Shown: positions 11,101-26,100 of the stretch, piece by piece
How positions within the stretch are numbered: position 1 is the first letter of the stretch
Layout: every line of letters begins with the position of its first letter
Assembly (NCBI GenBank): GCA_029964075.1
Contig: CM057142.1
Span: 3,053,770 to 3,117,769, forward strand
DNA: 64,000 nucleotides
Direction of reading: 5' to 3'
Source: Patiria pectinifera
Lineage: Eukaryota > Echinodermata > Asteroidea > Valvatida > Asterinidae
Translations under genes and position numbers: made by a program
Notes under the pieces: model-generated
What the model saw: the letters and a program-made list of their open reading frames with translations, nothing else
Database searches by the model: none
Told to the model about the DNA's origin: nothing

Positions 11101-14100
11101 CTTTCACGGACTCCTAATCTGGCTTAATAATTATGTTGAAAAATCCGTGAAAATTTAGTTAACTGTAATTTCAAGGGAAAATGGCTCTTTTAACGAATTT
11201 TTAAGGTATGAACATGTTCATACTATGGTGGAGATTGTGCATGCGGTGTGCTCATCATCTCATTACACAGAGATCATATCCGTGGTTAAAAGCTCTCAGC
11301 TGTGGCCAGCGTGCAAGGTGCGCACTGTGCACGTCTCACAACCGGTGTTTAAACGGCAGATTAAAACCAACCACATGACAGGTTAATGACCAATTAGAAT
11401 AGTCCCAGGTATTTATGAATTCATGTTTAATTAATGATCAATTTGTATGATGAAGATGCCTTCCACAAGGATCATAGTGCCCTAATTGCCTTTCCCAATA
11501 CACCGATGAATAAAAACAAATCCTTTTAAAGCCAATATTCTCAGCCTAAAGCCCGGTTCATACTTCAAGCGAATGCGAATGCGAAGCGAATGCGAATGCG
11601 AATTTGACGTCATGAAACATTCGCTGCGAAATTCGCCCGAGTTGAAATGTGTTCAACTTTTGCGAATTCGCAGCGTGAATACTTGCCATGACGTCACAGA
11701 TTCGCGTTCGCTTTCGCATGAAGTATGAACCAGGCTTTAGTTGTTACCTTTCGTCATTCAGAAATCGACTTGGTATGAATTCCTCTGGCTTTTCAAAATA
11801 CTCCTCCTGCCTGGCCATGTTGATCATACTCACCTAGAGTAAGAATGTCATCAGAAAGCTAATGCTTCCACACAAGATATCATTAGATATTGCCACGCGG
11901 CCAGCACCGTGCATTTCTAATGTATTGGAATGGACACATTTCTCAGTTCATGTTAAGCTTGTATTTTGATCACATGTTTATATTACAACACTGTTATACA
12001 AATTGGGGACTGTATCACTCGTAAGGCAAACGTGTAATGTTCAAGCCAGAGTACCAAGCGGAGCTATCAGCCATTCCCACGTTAATCCCGACCAGCCCTG
12101 AATTATGTAATTACACAGTCTTTGAGCTTACTATCTACAGCAATGGGTGCCTCTCCCCTTCTATTCCTTGGGGAAATACACTCAACCAAAAAAGAAAGTC
12201 CCCCTTAATACATTTTTGTCTAACTCAAAAACTACTGGGCACATCTTGCTCAAATTACAACTGATCAGTACAGAAATTCCTTAGCAATCCAGCCATACTC
12301 TTTGTTTGGCCCACAAAAGAGTGATAATGTGTACAAAATTATGCAATTTATGACAAATGGTACCAAAAAAAGTTGCACTTTTGTATACGTGCAAGACGAG
12401 TGTGAACGACAACTTGCACGTATACAAAAGTGCAACTGTTTTCGGTATCATTTGTCGTAAATTGCATAAATTTGTGCACATTATTACTGTTTTGGGCCGA
12501 ATAAAGAGTATGGCTGGATTGCTAAGGAATTTCTGTACTGATTAGTCGTTGAGCGAGAGTTGCTCAGTAGTTTTTGAGTTAGACAAAAATGTATTGGAAG
12601 GGGGGGGGACTTTCTATTTTGGTTGAGTGCAATAGCCATTTGTCACTCTTCTGTTGACTTTTTTAACAAAAATGTTTGGTAAGGTTTGTACATAAAAATC
12701 GGGAGCCAAGGACAATGTTTGGTATAGCCGAATGTTCGGTATAGCGGTGTTCGGTGTAGCGACGTTCCACTGTACATGAATCACAACAGTACATGAAATA
12801 AGCAGCACCAGACTAATGCAGTGTAGATGCTACATGACATACATGAACAGGCACATCTCATATAGCTGCTCACTGACCAGCGTTAGTCACAAGGGACAAT
12901 CAATGAGATAAGTAACCAGTCTAAGTGAAGTGATAGTCAGTGAGTGGACCAGTCACTAGAGACTACAGACTGGCCAGTCACTAGAGACTAGAGACTAGCC
13001 CTCTCTGAGACCAGGGAAAAAGAAAAACCTACCCCAACAGGGGTGCCTGCGGGTACTTTGATACCATTATAGACGACATCTTTGGTCAGCTGTCTGGGCA
13101 CGCTGGACACTGGAGGATGGACACGCAAACCTTCCTTCAAAACCTGGAGTGAAACAAGTACAAGATAAAATTTGTGGCCTTGCTCTTTGTGTTTTTATCC
13201 GTCATCTGTTCCGAGTACTGCAAAACCTTTGCGTGTACACACGTCATCCAATGTGAACTGGTAAATGCTGCAGCAGATAATATTGTCCAGGGTTGTGGTG
13301 GTAAGTTAGAATATTGTGGCTACCAAAAATATATTTGAGTAACTTTCAGTTGATAATCCTGTTATATATTCAAATTATCTTACCGCCTGAGTGTATTTCA
13401 GATTGGACAAGTCCTCGAAGCTAACGTATCCGTTGTCACCAATCACAGCGTCTGCTTCTGTCTTCATTCTGAGTGTATTACAATACACAAATATAGCTCT
13501 TGAAGGCAGCTGGAATATTTTTCTTCACACACCCACACAAATGTTGATTATTTTTTGACATTTTGAAGCTCACATGAACACTTACTATCAACAGAAAAGC
13601 CACCAGCATAGAGAATACTTTTTTCCCCAGGAAACTTTCTAATTCCTCCAAAATCAAAAGTTGGGCAGGAAATTAATTGCACATTTTTATATACCTCAAA
13701 TTTTTAAGGTTAATATAATGTCTTACGCAAGTAATGATGTGTAGTGGTCCTCGCAAAACCTCTTGCTAGGGTCTGGGAGGGTTGGGGATTGTCATCTATT
13801 CGCGACCGCTCACATTTTTTTTTTTACTATTCTATTTGATAAATAAATATGCCATTCCAATCTTGTATGGATGATTGGATATTTGGATTTTCGCAGTTTC
13901 AGCAAAGCCCTACATTAGGAAAAGGAGGGGTAAAAATACAGTATTTTCCAATGGGGGGAAATTTCACAACAATTTACTCTTTTTGGGGGTAATATTTCAC
14001 CCTGGTTCTAAGTAGTGCCTCATAGTATTTTGAAGCCCCACAACTCACTTGTATACAACTTCTGGATGTTGCGCAAGCTCCAACAAAGTAGACGCCATGA

Positions 14101-17100
14101 GACATGCTGTGGTCTCTTGTCCTGGAAATAAATCACAAAAAATCCTCAGCAAATTATTTCAAGCCCAATTACAAGAGTGGGGCGTCATACACTTTCATGC
14201 CAAAATAATGTTGTACTTTAAAAATTGGCCTTCAATTGGTGCTCAAAATTCTTTGTGTTGCCTTATTGCTATGGAGTGCTTTGGTCCAGTGTTTGCAGCA
14301 ACTGACTTGGTACCGACTTGGTACGTGGGTTCGTACCCTGATGGGAAACATAATAATAACAATCATGGTCATTTACAAAGCGCCGGTATCCGCCGCAAGT
14401 GGCGCTCATGGCGCTTCACTGCATAACCAATGTTGTCCAGTGGTTACGGTGTTCGACTCGTGTGTCGTGGTACATGGGTTAGAATCCTGACGGGGAACAT
14501 GGTGCTTGCGCTCCTGAGCAAGGCACTTTACCATTATTGCTTCGTCCTTCGGATGGGACGTAAAGCCATAGGTCCCGTGTGTTGTGTAATGCACATTAAA
14601 AGAACCTAGTAACACTTATCGCTAAGAGAAGAGGTTCGCCCCGGTGTTTCTGGCAGTGGCTGCTTAATGTGCCGCAGCACCTTGTAAACCATTATAAAGG
14701 TGCCACATAATGGGTCTCATATTTGTAATAAACTTCATTAAAACTAGATATAATTACCAGCGCCTTGAGTACCTAATTGTTGGTAGAAACGTGCACTATA
14801 TAAGACTCCAGTATTATTATTATTAATTTAACAATGAAGACATATGCAGAAAAGAATCTGAAAGTCACATTCAGAAATAAGATAAACTGAAGAAAAAAAA
14901 TATAAAAAAGCGATATTAAAATTAACCAAATGCTTCCAAACTGACTTTGAAAGTTTCCCAGTTTCAGGTACAGTAATCCTAACTTTGGTACTGCAATCTG
15001 AATAATTCTCTCTCCCCATCGATGTTTCGCCACATTTTCCCTTTTTTCAATCATTATTATTATTATTATAGCTAAACAGGTACTTGTGTACGGAGTCCAC
15101 TCATTCCTAATCCATACCGGCCCCCAGGAATGTGACAAAATGATCCACCATCTTCTCCAGCTCCACCTCCGTGATGACGCCGTTCTTGTCGCTCAGCGTC
15201 GACGTCTGCAGTATGTGAGCCAGTATGTTGTTGTCCAGCGTCTGGCCAGAGTTCAAGGACTCCACGGTGGTCATGATGCAATCTCGCGCCATCTTGCGAA
15301 TGCGGTAAACGGCCTGTCTCCCCTTCTCACGAAATTCCCTAGCCAACTTGGATGGGTTGCACTGAAATTTGAAAAAAAAATGCCGCATCTATCTACGAAT
15401 CACAAAAAAAAAATTTTTTTCAAATACTGCCCTCAATTTACCCTTTTTAGTTAGTTCGCATTTTGTTTGCAATGGATTACTCACCTATGAATGGGTACAA
15501 GGCAGCTAGACTGGTTCCCTGACCTTACAATTCCTCAGCATCTATTTATTGCTCTGTTTTATCTAAAAAGGGGTCAGGGAACCAGACTTCAGGAACATGA
15601 TTGTTTTTCCTGGTTATCCCAGCATCTACGAACACAAACCTTCAAACAAGTCAGTGAAATATTTACTATAAAATACTAACGCCAAAAATCCATCAATTTC
15701 TGAAAATAACAGCAAAAGCAAATGTTGTATATTCCCTTTTACTAATTCAACTTGATTTTTAACTAATTGAACTTGATTTTATTACTTTGATTTTATTAAT
15801 TTTGTACTTCTTAAAGATATGACACTCGGGCCAAGGATATGATCAGGCGCAGATCCAGAGGGGGGCTTCGGGGATCAACTTCCTAAAAAATAGTTGAAAC
15901 CCCCCCCCCCTGCTGTGTGACCCCCAAAAATTATACTGGTATAATGTCTACCTGTTCAAAATACGGTACACCATTCTGTAATCTAGTGTTAATAACTGTC
16001 GGATTTGAACAGCACCCCCTATTGAAATATGGTACCAGGCCCCCCCTTGCTGATGAAAACATGAAAAAAAAAACTGCGAAAATTCCTGGATCTGCCCCTG
16101 ATGATTTATAGAACAGGTGTTGCATTTACCCATAGCAGAGGCCTGAGGAAGTTTTCAAATGCTGACTCTGCTGCACACCTGATATCTGCAATGAGCTGAG
16201 GTTTCTCTTCATCCAGTCTGTTCACATGAAGACCAAATGCAACCTGCACAAAAATAGAAAGTAATTGCTGTCTTCTGTGCTTTCTTCATTTGTATCAATA
16301 TCCCTTGACATGCTACTTGAATATAAGGGGAAAACAATTTCAACCATCTGCAGCTGATTTCATGAGACGAATGCGTAGGACTTCCCCGACAAATTTTATA
16401 ATTTTAAGCACAATCATTTTTTATTTTAAGCACAATAAGCTTACGCTCAATTTCACGAAACTTGGCGTAGCTGCCCCACCATTTTAAAGAGGTTGTGGAA
16501 TGCTCGAAGACATTTCCGTCATTTTTCGGGCATATGTAGCCTAAGGTGTGATGAAATAAAAACGACTATTGTTTCTGTCATGAAATGAATACAAAAGGTA
16601 CTTTTGAGAGCTGTTTTTCAGGTCCTGTTTCGACCCAAACGTGCAATTTGTGTAAAAGTCGTCGTTGGGGGCAGCAAACAAAACATACTAAATCGTGACA
16701 TAATAAACAGGACTCCCTATGCAGCATAGTATAAACGAGTCCTGTTTATTACGTCACGATTTTTCTGATTTTACGAAGAACCCGACGACTGTTGATTTCA
16801 ATTATGCGCTCACCGACCAACAAATTACTCAATGAATTTCAGTTTTATAAACATATAAACGCACATTACAAAAGAATAGGAGTTTGTCATTATGATATAT
16901 ATGGGTCTACTCTACAATAAAAAAATATAAAAAACAAACGACTTTCAGCATTCCACAACCTCTTTAAATTATCTAAACATGTTGGACGAGGCAGCAAGAC
17001 TTTCAACAGATATTTGTGTATGAGTTTGTAAAATAATCTATTTTCAGTCGCTACGCCACAATGACGCCACCTATTAACAATTATTCAAGTTAGACTCAAT

Positions 17101-20100
17101 ATGAGGTTCATGTTAGGCTAAATATGAAGTTGATGTGAGGCTAAATATGAGGTTCATGTGAGGCTAAATATGACTATGAGGTTCATGTTAGCCTAAATAT
17201 GAGGTTTATGTTAGGCTCAAAATGGGGCTAAATATTAGGCTAAATATGAGGCTCAATATGAGGCTCAATATGAGGCTCAATATTAGGCTAAATAAGAGGT
17301 TGATGTGAGGCTAAATATGAGGTTCATGTGAGGCCCAATATGAGGTTCATGTTAAACGCTTAATATGAGGTTCATGTGAGGCTCAATATGAGGTTCATGT
17401 GAGGCTAAATATGAGGTTCATGTGAGGCTCAATACGAGAGTCATGCTAGGCTCAATATGAGGTTCAAGTAAGGTTCGTGTTGGGTGCCAATAAGAGGTTC
17501 ATTTAGAAATTCAGCCAGAATTTCTGAAACTACGAGGTTAAATACGAGGTTCATGTGAGGCTCAATGAGATTCATGTGAGGCTCAGTACTAGGTTCATGT
17601 GAGGCTAAATATGAGGTTCAAGTTAGGCTCAATACAAGGATGATGTGAGGCTAAATGTGAGATTCATTTGAGGCTAAATATGAGGTTCAAGTTAGGCTCA
17701 ATATCAGGTTCATGTTAGGCTAAATATGAGGTTGATGTGAGGCTAAATATGAGGTTCATGTGAGGCTAAATATGAGGTTCATGTGAGGCTCAATATGAGG
17801 TTCATGTTAAAGGCTCAATATTAGGTTCATTTGAGACTCAATGAGGCTCATGTGAGGCTTAATGAGGTTCATGTGAGGTTCAATACGAGGGTCATGCTAG
17901 GCTCAATATGAGGTTCATGCAAGGTTCGTGTGGGGTACCAATAAAAGGTTCATTTGGAAATTCAGCCAGAATTTCTGAAACTACAAGGTTAAATACGAGG
18001 TTCATGTGAGACTCAATGAGGCTCATGTGAGGTTCAATGAGGTTCATGTGAGGTTCAATACGAGGGTCATGCTAGGCTCAATATGAGGTTCATGCAAGGT
18101 TCGTGTGGGGTGCCAATAAAAGGTTCATTTGGAAATTCAGCCAGAATTTCTGAAACTACGAAGTTAAATACGAGGTTCATGTAAGGCTCAATGAGATTCA
18201 TGTGAGGTTCAGTATGAGGTTCATGTGAGGCTAAATATCAGGTTCAAGTTAGGTTCAATATGAGGTTGATGTGAGGCTAAATATGAGGTTGATGTGAGGC
18301 TAAATATGAGGTTCATGTGAGGCTAAATATGAGGTTCATGCGAGGCTAAATATCAGGTTCATGTGAGGCTCAATACGAGAGTCATGCTAGGCTCAATATG
18401 AGGTTCAAGTAAGGTTCGTGTTGGGTGCCAATAAGAGGTTCATTTAGAAATTCAGCCAGAATTTCTGAAACTACGAGGTTAAATACGAGGTTCATGTGAG
18501 GCTCAATGAGATTCATGTGAGGCTCAGTACTAGGTTCATGTGAGGCTAAATATGAGGTTCAAGTTAGGCTCAATACAAGGATGATGTGAGGCTAAATGTG
18601 AGATTCATTTGAGGCTAAATATGAGGTTCAAGTTAGGCTCAATATCAGGTTCATGTTAGGCTAAATATGAGGTTGATGTGAGGCTAAATATGAGGTTCAT
18701 GTGAGGCTAAATATGAGGTTCATGTGAGGCTCAATATGAGGTTCATGTTAAAGGCTCAATATTAGGTTCATTTGAGACTCAATGAGGCTCATGTGAGGCT
18801 TAATGAGGTTCATGTGAGGTTCAATACGAGGGTCATGCTAGGCTCAATATGATGTTCATGCAAGGTTCGTGTGGGGTACCAATAAAAGGTTCATTTGGAA
18901 ATTCAGCCAGAATTTCTGAAACTACAAGGTTAAATACGAGGTTCATGTGAGACTCAATGAGGCTCATGTGAGGTTCAATGAGGTTCATGTGAGGTTCAAT
19001 ACGAGGGTCATGCTAGGCTCAATATGAGGTTCATGCAAGGTTCGTGTGGGGTGCCAATAAAAGGTTCATTTGGAAATTCAGCCAGAATTTCTGAAACGAA
19101 GTTAAATACGAGGTTCATGTAAGGCTCAATGAGATTCATGTGAGGTTCAGTATGAGGTTCATGTGAGGCTAAATATCAGGTTCAAGTTAGGTTCAATATG
19201 AGGTTGATGTGAGGCTAAATATGAGGTTGATGTGAGGCTAAATATGAGGTTCATGTGAGGCTAAATATGAGGTTCATGCGAGGCTAAATATCAGGTTCAA
19301 GTTAGGCTCAATATGAGGTTCATGTGAGGCTAAATATCAGGTTCATGTGAGGCTAAATATGAGGTTCATGTGAGGCTCAATATGAGGTTCATGTTAAAGG
19401 CTAAATATTAGGTTCATGTGAGGCTCAATGAGGCTCATGTGAGGCTCAATGAGGTTCATGTGAGGTTCAATACGAGGGTCATGCTAGGCTCATGAGGTTC
19501 ATGCAAGGTTCGTGTGGGGTATCAATAAAAGGTTCATTTGGAAATTCAGCCGGAATTTCTGAAACTTTCTTTACACACTTTCTTTAATCTCTTCTTCAAC
19601 TTCCAGGCCAAACGCAAAAAAAGGCATGAATATTAACTACAGTTGCCTTTATTGATCTCCTTTTGCAGTAATTTTTTTCATCTTTCTCCCCTTTACTTCC
19701 TCCTCAAACAGTTTTGAGTACTCACCAATTCTTCTTCTTTTTTGAAAATTTTTGGAGGATTTGAAATGGTAAAAATTTCTTTAAATATCTTTAAAAAAAG
19801 ACTGACAACACTAAAAAAGTTGTTGCATGTACCAGTAGGCTGGCCTACCTTGGTGATGCAATCTAGGGAGACCCTGTTGAACATGTCCAGCATGTTGACT
19901 TCAGTCTTCCCATCGGCTTTCTTAGACAAGCTCTCTAGGAGCAGGTCACAGCTGGTATTGAACTGGACAATACACGTTTTCAAAAAGCTGGCCAGAAAAA
20001 TAACATTCAAACTCAGTGTAAAACACGGACCTTAAGCTTTTAGTACAATGTACAGCACTGAAAAAAGGAACAAAATTCAAAAGTGCAAACCAGGCAGTGT

Positions 20101-23100
20101 TATAAAACATTTCCCATGAGTATGAGTATGAGTACCATTAGTTTACCACGAGTACGAGTATGATTATGAGTACCGGTACAGGTATTTTTTCTTGTTTATA
20201 GTACAAGAACATTTGGATGACTATAGTGTGAGAATGAAACAATGTATTCAAGTACGAGAACAAGTATGAGTACAAGTACGAGTGGGAGAATGAGCAATCA
20301 TGCTGCCATTTATTGTTTCTTTTTCCTCTTTCCAAATCTTGACCTGACTCTCGGACAGAGCAAGATTTTTAGTGCGGGCTTGTTCTTGGCCAGCTGGGAA
20401 CAATTCAATCGCAAGACTTACTTGCGATGGAAGACTGGACTAAACAGAGCACCCATGGGTTTCCATGTCTCATGGTCGATTTCCGTCACAAGGCTTTTGC
20501 CGAAGAAGCGTTGTCCAAACAGCTGTGTCAGAGACCGATAGCCTGTTTGCCACTTGGGGAAGTTCTCCAAAACCAAGATATCCTGGAAAGAAAGCCATTC
20601 ACCTTCTGACTGCATGTACCCGTTTCCATATGACAAAAAGTTAAAAACATCAACTAGCTCGCTGTTCAAAGCTGACAAGACAGGACATCAGACCTTTATC
20701 ATGCTGCCACCATTTCAGTCATGTTCCCTGTATCCAATTACAGCAGTGAATGATAAGGGGGTTTTGGTCCAAAAAGGAACCAGACTATTTTCCCATTCAG
20801 CTTCGCTTTGGTTAAGTTGATTTCAATGGGAAAAATTCAAGATGGCCACAACATGATCATGGTCTATAACTAATATTAGGAGGCCCTATTTATGCCAAGT
20901 AATTGCAAAAAAAGACACACTATTTTGTTGACAGAACAACAGTTTTGTGAATAACCAAATTAAGAGGGGGGGGGGGGAGAGAGAGTACATCCCCCCTTCC
21001 TCCCCTGTGACGCCCCTGTCTAGCTCATACACAGGGTCTATTTTCAACTATGTTGTGTAAAGCAGTGGGGATAACATTTGAAAGTCTTGTGAATGACGAC
21101 AGTGATGTACATGCACATGGGTACAATGTCTTAACCTAACCCCCTAGGCCCTTGTTGCTTACAACCATCCTCAATCCTCCAAAATCCTCCAAAATTTTGC
21201 AACTCCGCCTAAATTTTTCAAAATTGTCAGACAGTCCTGCCTCAAAATGCATTCATCCTCAATCCTCCAAAATCCTCCTCATCCCAAAACTTTGCACTCG
21301 TGTTTAAATGAAGGATAACCAACGCCAAATCCTTCAAAATCATCAGACAGTCCTGCCTCAAAATGCATTCATCCTCAATCCTCCAAAATCCTCTTGTGTT
21401 TCAATCACCATTCATCCTCAATCCTCCAAAATCCTCATGTGCTTCAATCACCATTCATCCTCAATCCTCCAGAATCCTCATTTGATTCAATCACTATTCA
21501 TCCTTAATCCTCTTGAATCCTCCAAAACCGCCAGGAGGATTTTGGAGGAGTGAGGTGGGTTAGGGTTAAAGATGCATACCACGTATGTGCTCTTAAAAAA
21601 AATTGATTGCATTTTTAATTCGTGTGTTTTGTTTCAACAAAAATACTTAATTCTGATTTCGCGCATCTGCAACCCTCTGAAAAAGGACTTTCATTTAATG
21701 CACAAATAACCTGCTCTGCAAGAGCCGAATTAATATTTTCTGGCAGCAATTAATTCCAATTTTGTGCAAATAAAATTCAACAACTAAATATCTGGGGGGG
21801 TTTTCGTTTGAAGTCTCATTAAAAAATGAATAACTTTTTTTATTGCAGTTGAAAAAAACAAATCAATTTTTCGAGGTGAACCTAGAAAATAGCACAGGGA
21901 TTACGTCTTTAATACTTCACATGAACAGTACTCAAACTGTAAAACGTCACGATCTCATACAATGGTTGAACAATCTTTAGCCTTACCCTTGCAGCTTCTG
22001 GGGTATACACCTGAACGTTGACATTGTGCAAGATATGGAATACAAAGACATTGCCATACTTTTTGGACCTGCATTTGTGAAAAGGGAAGGCAGTAAAACT
22101 TGTTTTGGATTCACTTAAAGATGTTTGCAATAAAGTTTGTCGTAAAACAATCTACATGTGCACACCCTAAGCAATGGAACATCTTCTTTGTTGTGTTGTG
22201 GGCTACAACCTAAATGTAGCCCACCAGCTACAGACAGGCATGCAACAGCGAATTTTGAAGAAAAAAAAAACGAGAAAACTCCAAACGACACAAGACTTTG
22301 TACAGTGTTTTTCAATTTGTAATACATGTAGCATACGTGAAAAGTAAAAAATTAGGAAATCAGCGGATCTGAGGAAAAGTGGCATGCCTGTATAGATGAG
22401 AACATTCAGGATTTCTGAGGGAATAGTATAGGCCCGTACTAGACGCTGTGCTACTGCCGTGCTGAACTCAATAAATTTTGACTTTGTCAATTTCGCACGG
22501 CACTAGCACGGCATTTAGACCCATTTGGCTCGGCAAAATGAGTTCTGCCAATCTCTATCCTTTGGCAATTGGGTTGTCGCGCTATCGTCCATCCAAAATG
22601 GCAGTGGCATGGCACTGTTCTAAATGCTGTGCCATTGCCAAGCGAAACTCAATTCAATTTGAATTTGGGGCAACCATTTTAGGAATGCGCATGCTCACAA
22701 TACCCACTCTTGTATCCGCATCATGGGGGGGTGAAATTGGCCAAATATTTTGATCGCGCTGAAAGTTCACTGAACTGCTTGAACCTGACCAGTTACTCAA
22801 GACGCATTAAGGTGGGACTATAAAGTTTGGTGTTTAGAGCAACTGCTGTGCTGTAGACGAACTGTTGCTGTACTCATTTTAATTAAGTTTGGCGCCACAG
22901 TGGTTCGGCGTCTAGAACGGGCCTTAGCCAAAATCTCCCAACTTAACTGGTCTGTGCTCATGGTGCTCAAAACGTCTTTTCTGAACTTGAAGCAATTTAT
23001 GCATACTAAGAGAGTTGTTGCATATCCACTTCAAGTCTAAGCTACATGTTTCAGTACTTTTATTGTTTACTTTGGTTTAACAAATACAATTTTCAATTGA

Positions 23101-26100
23101 TAAAAGAAAAATAAAACCCTACCTACCAACCATTGATGATTCCTTTTTGGCCATAGTACCAGAAATGCAATAACATTGTTTAATTGGCCTAACCAAGGAT
23201 TTATTGTCATAAATCTGAGGACAAATGTTCTAGGTTGCTAGGTTTGCAAGGAATCAAGAACTAAAAATCCGCAATTTCAAATCCAAGGACTTCACTTACC
23301 ACTCAAACATGAGGTCATCTATCAACTTCTTGTCAGCAATCGCTTGTGCCATTTCTGCCAAGTTGCCCCAATAAAAGCTAGCAAAGAAAAGGAGACAGCT
23401 AATAATAACCCAGGAAAAAAATTACCCCTTTTTTTGGCAGTTGTAACCATTTTAACCCCAGCCAATCTTTCTGACAGGTTGAAAATTAAAAGAAAAGTCA
23501 CAAAGTCTGAAGACAGGTTTTAAAAGAGGGTTTTGCTCATCTAACCCATCTAATGTCTAACCCTCCTACATGTAGATGCAAACATTCTGTGCCAAGTAGT
23601 TCTTTCAGTCAATCAAGTGACTGTTTTCACCAGTTCAGAATTCCCAGCCTACATGTATATAAAGCAGGATTGACTGTTAGGAACTGTTCAAGTAACTTGA
23701 TACAGCTATGCTTAGACTCCAGGTGAGTGATAAAACAGCTGTAAAACAATCTTATCGATCTTATAGAGACAACATGCACTATCATATTTCATATTAATAA
23801 GAATTACAAATTGGAAAGGAAATTAGTATTTTTGAGAAGGCGTGGACGAATGATCGCGAAAACATGTACTGCTCGTTGTGAATAATAACACCAAGTACAC
23901 TATAAAAATCCATTATTACCCAATTGCAGTATCCAATCAGGATACAGGAAGAAAGTTTCCTATCCAGGGCTTACTATTGGAAACCAGGTTGGAAATAAAG
24001 TAAGCATTGGGGACGATGGATTCTGGATGCAATGTGATGAAATATACTGGTAGTATACTGAAACTTATAAAACCCGAAAGAATGTTTTTTTGCGTTAAGG
24101 TTAAAACAAATGGTTCCACTGAAGCGGATGAATTTCTGTTCATAAAAATATTCACATACAATGTAGTTCTGACTCACCAAACGATGTAGCATTCAATATA
24201 TTTGCAGTGTTATTTGTTTGTTACAGGGAATGGCAAATATAAAAGACTGAAAGACCAAATGTATCTTTATGTATATGATCGGTAGATAGCAAGTTTGGGG
24301 CTATAGGCAATGATTTATCAGTCTACAGAGTTTCTATGAAGAAAAACTTGCAGAGGGTAAGAGGGTTATTTTTTCTGTTAAAACGAAACTACACTGGAAT
24401 TGGCGTAAAGCATGACTGGTTTCAATTAACCTTGCTATTTTGTTGAGTTCAGAATGCCTGCAACGTCAATGAAACTTTCAAATGACAAGAAAAACCTTCA
24501 GGGGAAAGGTTTGAACATTTGCCCCACTGAAAGATTGAATGAAAAAATCCTGGCAAGCATATTTAACTTTACCACCATCGTCATGGCCGAGGTTATTGCT
24601 TTCGGGTCAAAGCTTCCATCATGGCGGAAATATCATAGACATGTCATGATTTTAGATATCTTCCTGCACTGCCTGAAGATTTAGAAAATACCTCCTCTTG
24701 ATATTTTACAGTGTTTGTACTAGACTCTCGAAGCACCCTACTTAGCTGCTGGAACACATTTTTGCCCAGGAGTAGGGGGTGCTGAAGCAATTTCCAGCAC
24801 CCCAATCCAAATAGTTGGGGGTGCTGCAGCACCCGCAGCACCCACAGCACCCCCCGTTCCCGCGGGCTTGATTAGCCCCAAATATGGGGCTCTTATACCC
24901 AATGAACCGGTACATGTACCAGACTGCCCCTGTAACTAAGCCTTATTGCCATCTATTGAAAAACGTGTAAAAATTTGCATTTACAACATATTCCTTCTGT
25001 CTAATTTTAGTTGTCAGACCATGAATCTGGAGTGCTGAATGGCAACACAAAGCAACTGATGAATGGTGTGCAAGACGTTTTCATTGGCTGGCATACTGCC
25101 CCACCTACAAATGGACAGTCTATTAAATATTATCTAAGCCCAATTTATGGAGCCTGGGCCCTGAATACATAATGGTCAGCCCATAAATCGAGTCAGATTA
25201 CTAGAATGCAAATTTTATTCTGGCGCCCACAGCCATCTGTGGGGGAAAATGCCAGATGTTTTGGGTTTTGGGGTTTTTTTTTTCTTGGCAATTAAATATT
25301 GCGTTGGTTAAGTGGGCGAACAGTAGGATTGAAATTAAAAAAATATAAAACAGGACAAATGTAGGAATTTGGAGGACAACATCAGGATAAAAGTAGGACT
25401 TTTGCGAGCTTTCGAAGTTTTTGTTGATATTCAACAATGTCCACAGCATCATAAGCCTCATCTAGTCACATCACTTGTGGTCCCAGTAGTACAGTTGCAG
25501 TACTACTGCGCCAAATCTTGTAATATCCAGCTCACTAGGGCTAAGCTCATGACATGGGGAGATGACGATTGGGGGAGGAGGGGTTGGCACACACCCTCCC
25601 ATGAAAAAAATTCCCCCCCCCACTCATCCCCCTCCCAACTTCTAGAATATTGGGGGCAATATTGGGGGCGGGGGGGGGGGGTTGACTGGGGGGGCACAAT
25701 ATTTCTAGTAAGGTGTTTCCTGGTAATATACGCCATCTTGCCGACAGGGCAATTTTACACACGTTGCTGTGTACTCATCGTCAATGGAAATCTTTGCCAC
25801 TTCCAAGTCATCATGTGGTCATTCCAAAATGCACCCGCGTCTCGCAATGCGTGATCAAGATGGTGCATATCCTACTAGGCAAGTCTACCGTGAAACTGCT
25901 TTGGAAGTACACCCTCTCCCCCGGAAATTTGTCAGTCCTATAATAAAGGTTATAACCTAGTATGCCCAAGTAGACCAAATGTTGCAACCTGACACCACTT
26001 TTTTCTTTGAAGGTCTAGTCATTGCAAAAATTAAGACATGAATCTGTGCCTTCAAGCCCAGACTACTAAACACCGTCAGTGCTATGTCGCCACCGGCCAG

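Noticed and set aside
17091-19565. CRISPR-like array
   Set aside because: Units are directly tandem, degenerate and without unique spacers of constant length. The region is an intron of an animal gene.
25503-25854. Overlapping frames around a G- and C-rich tract
   Set aside because: They come from homopolymer-rich intron sequence and the MITE at 25709-25905, with no recognisable domain.
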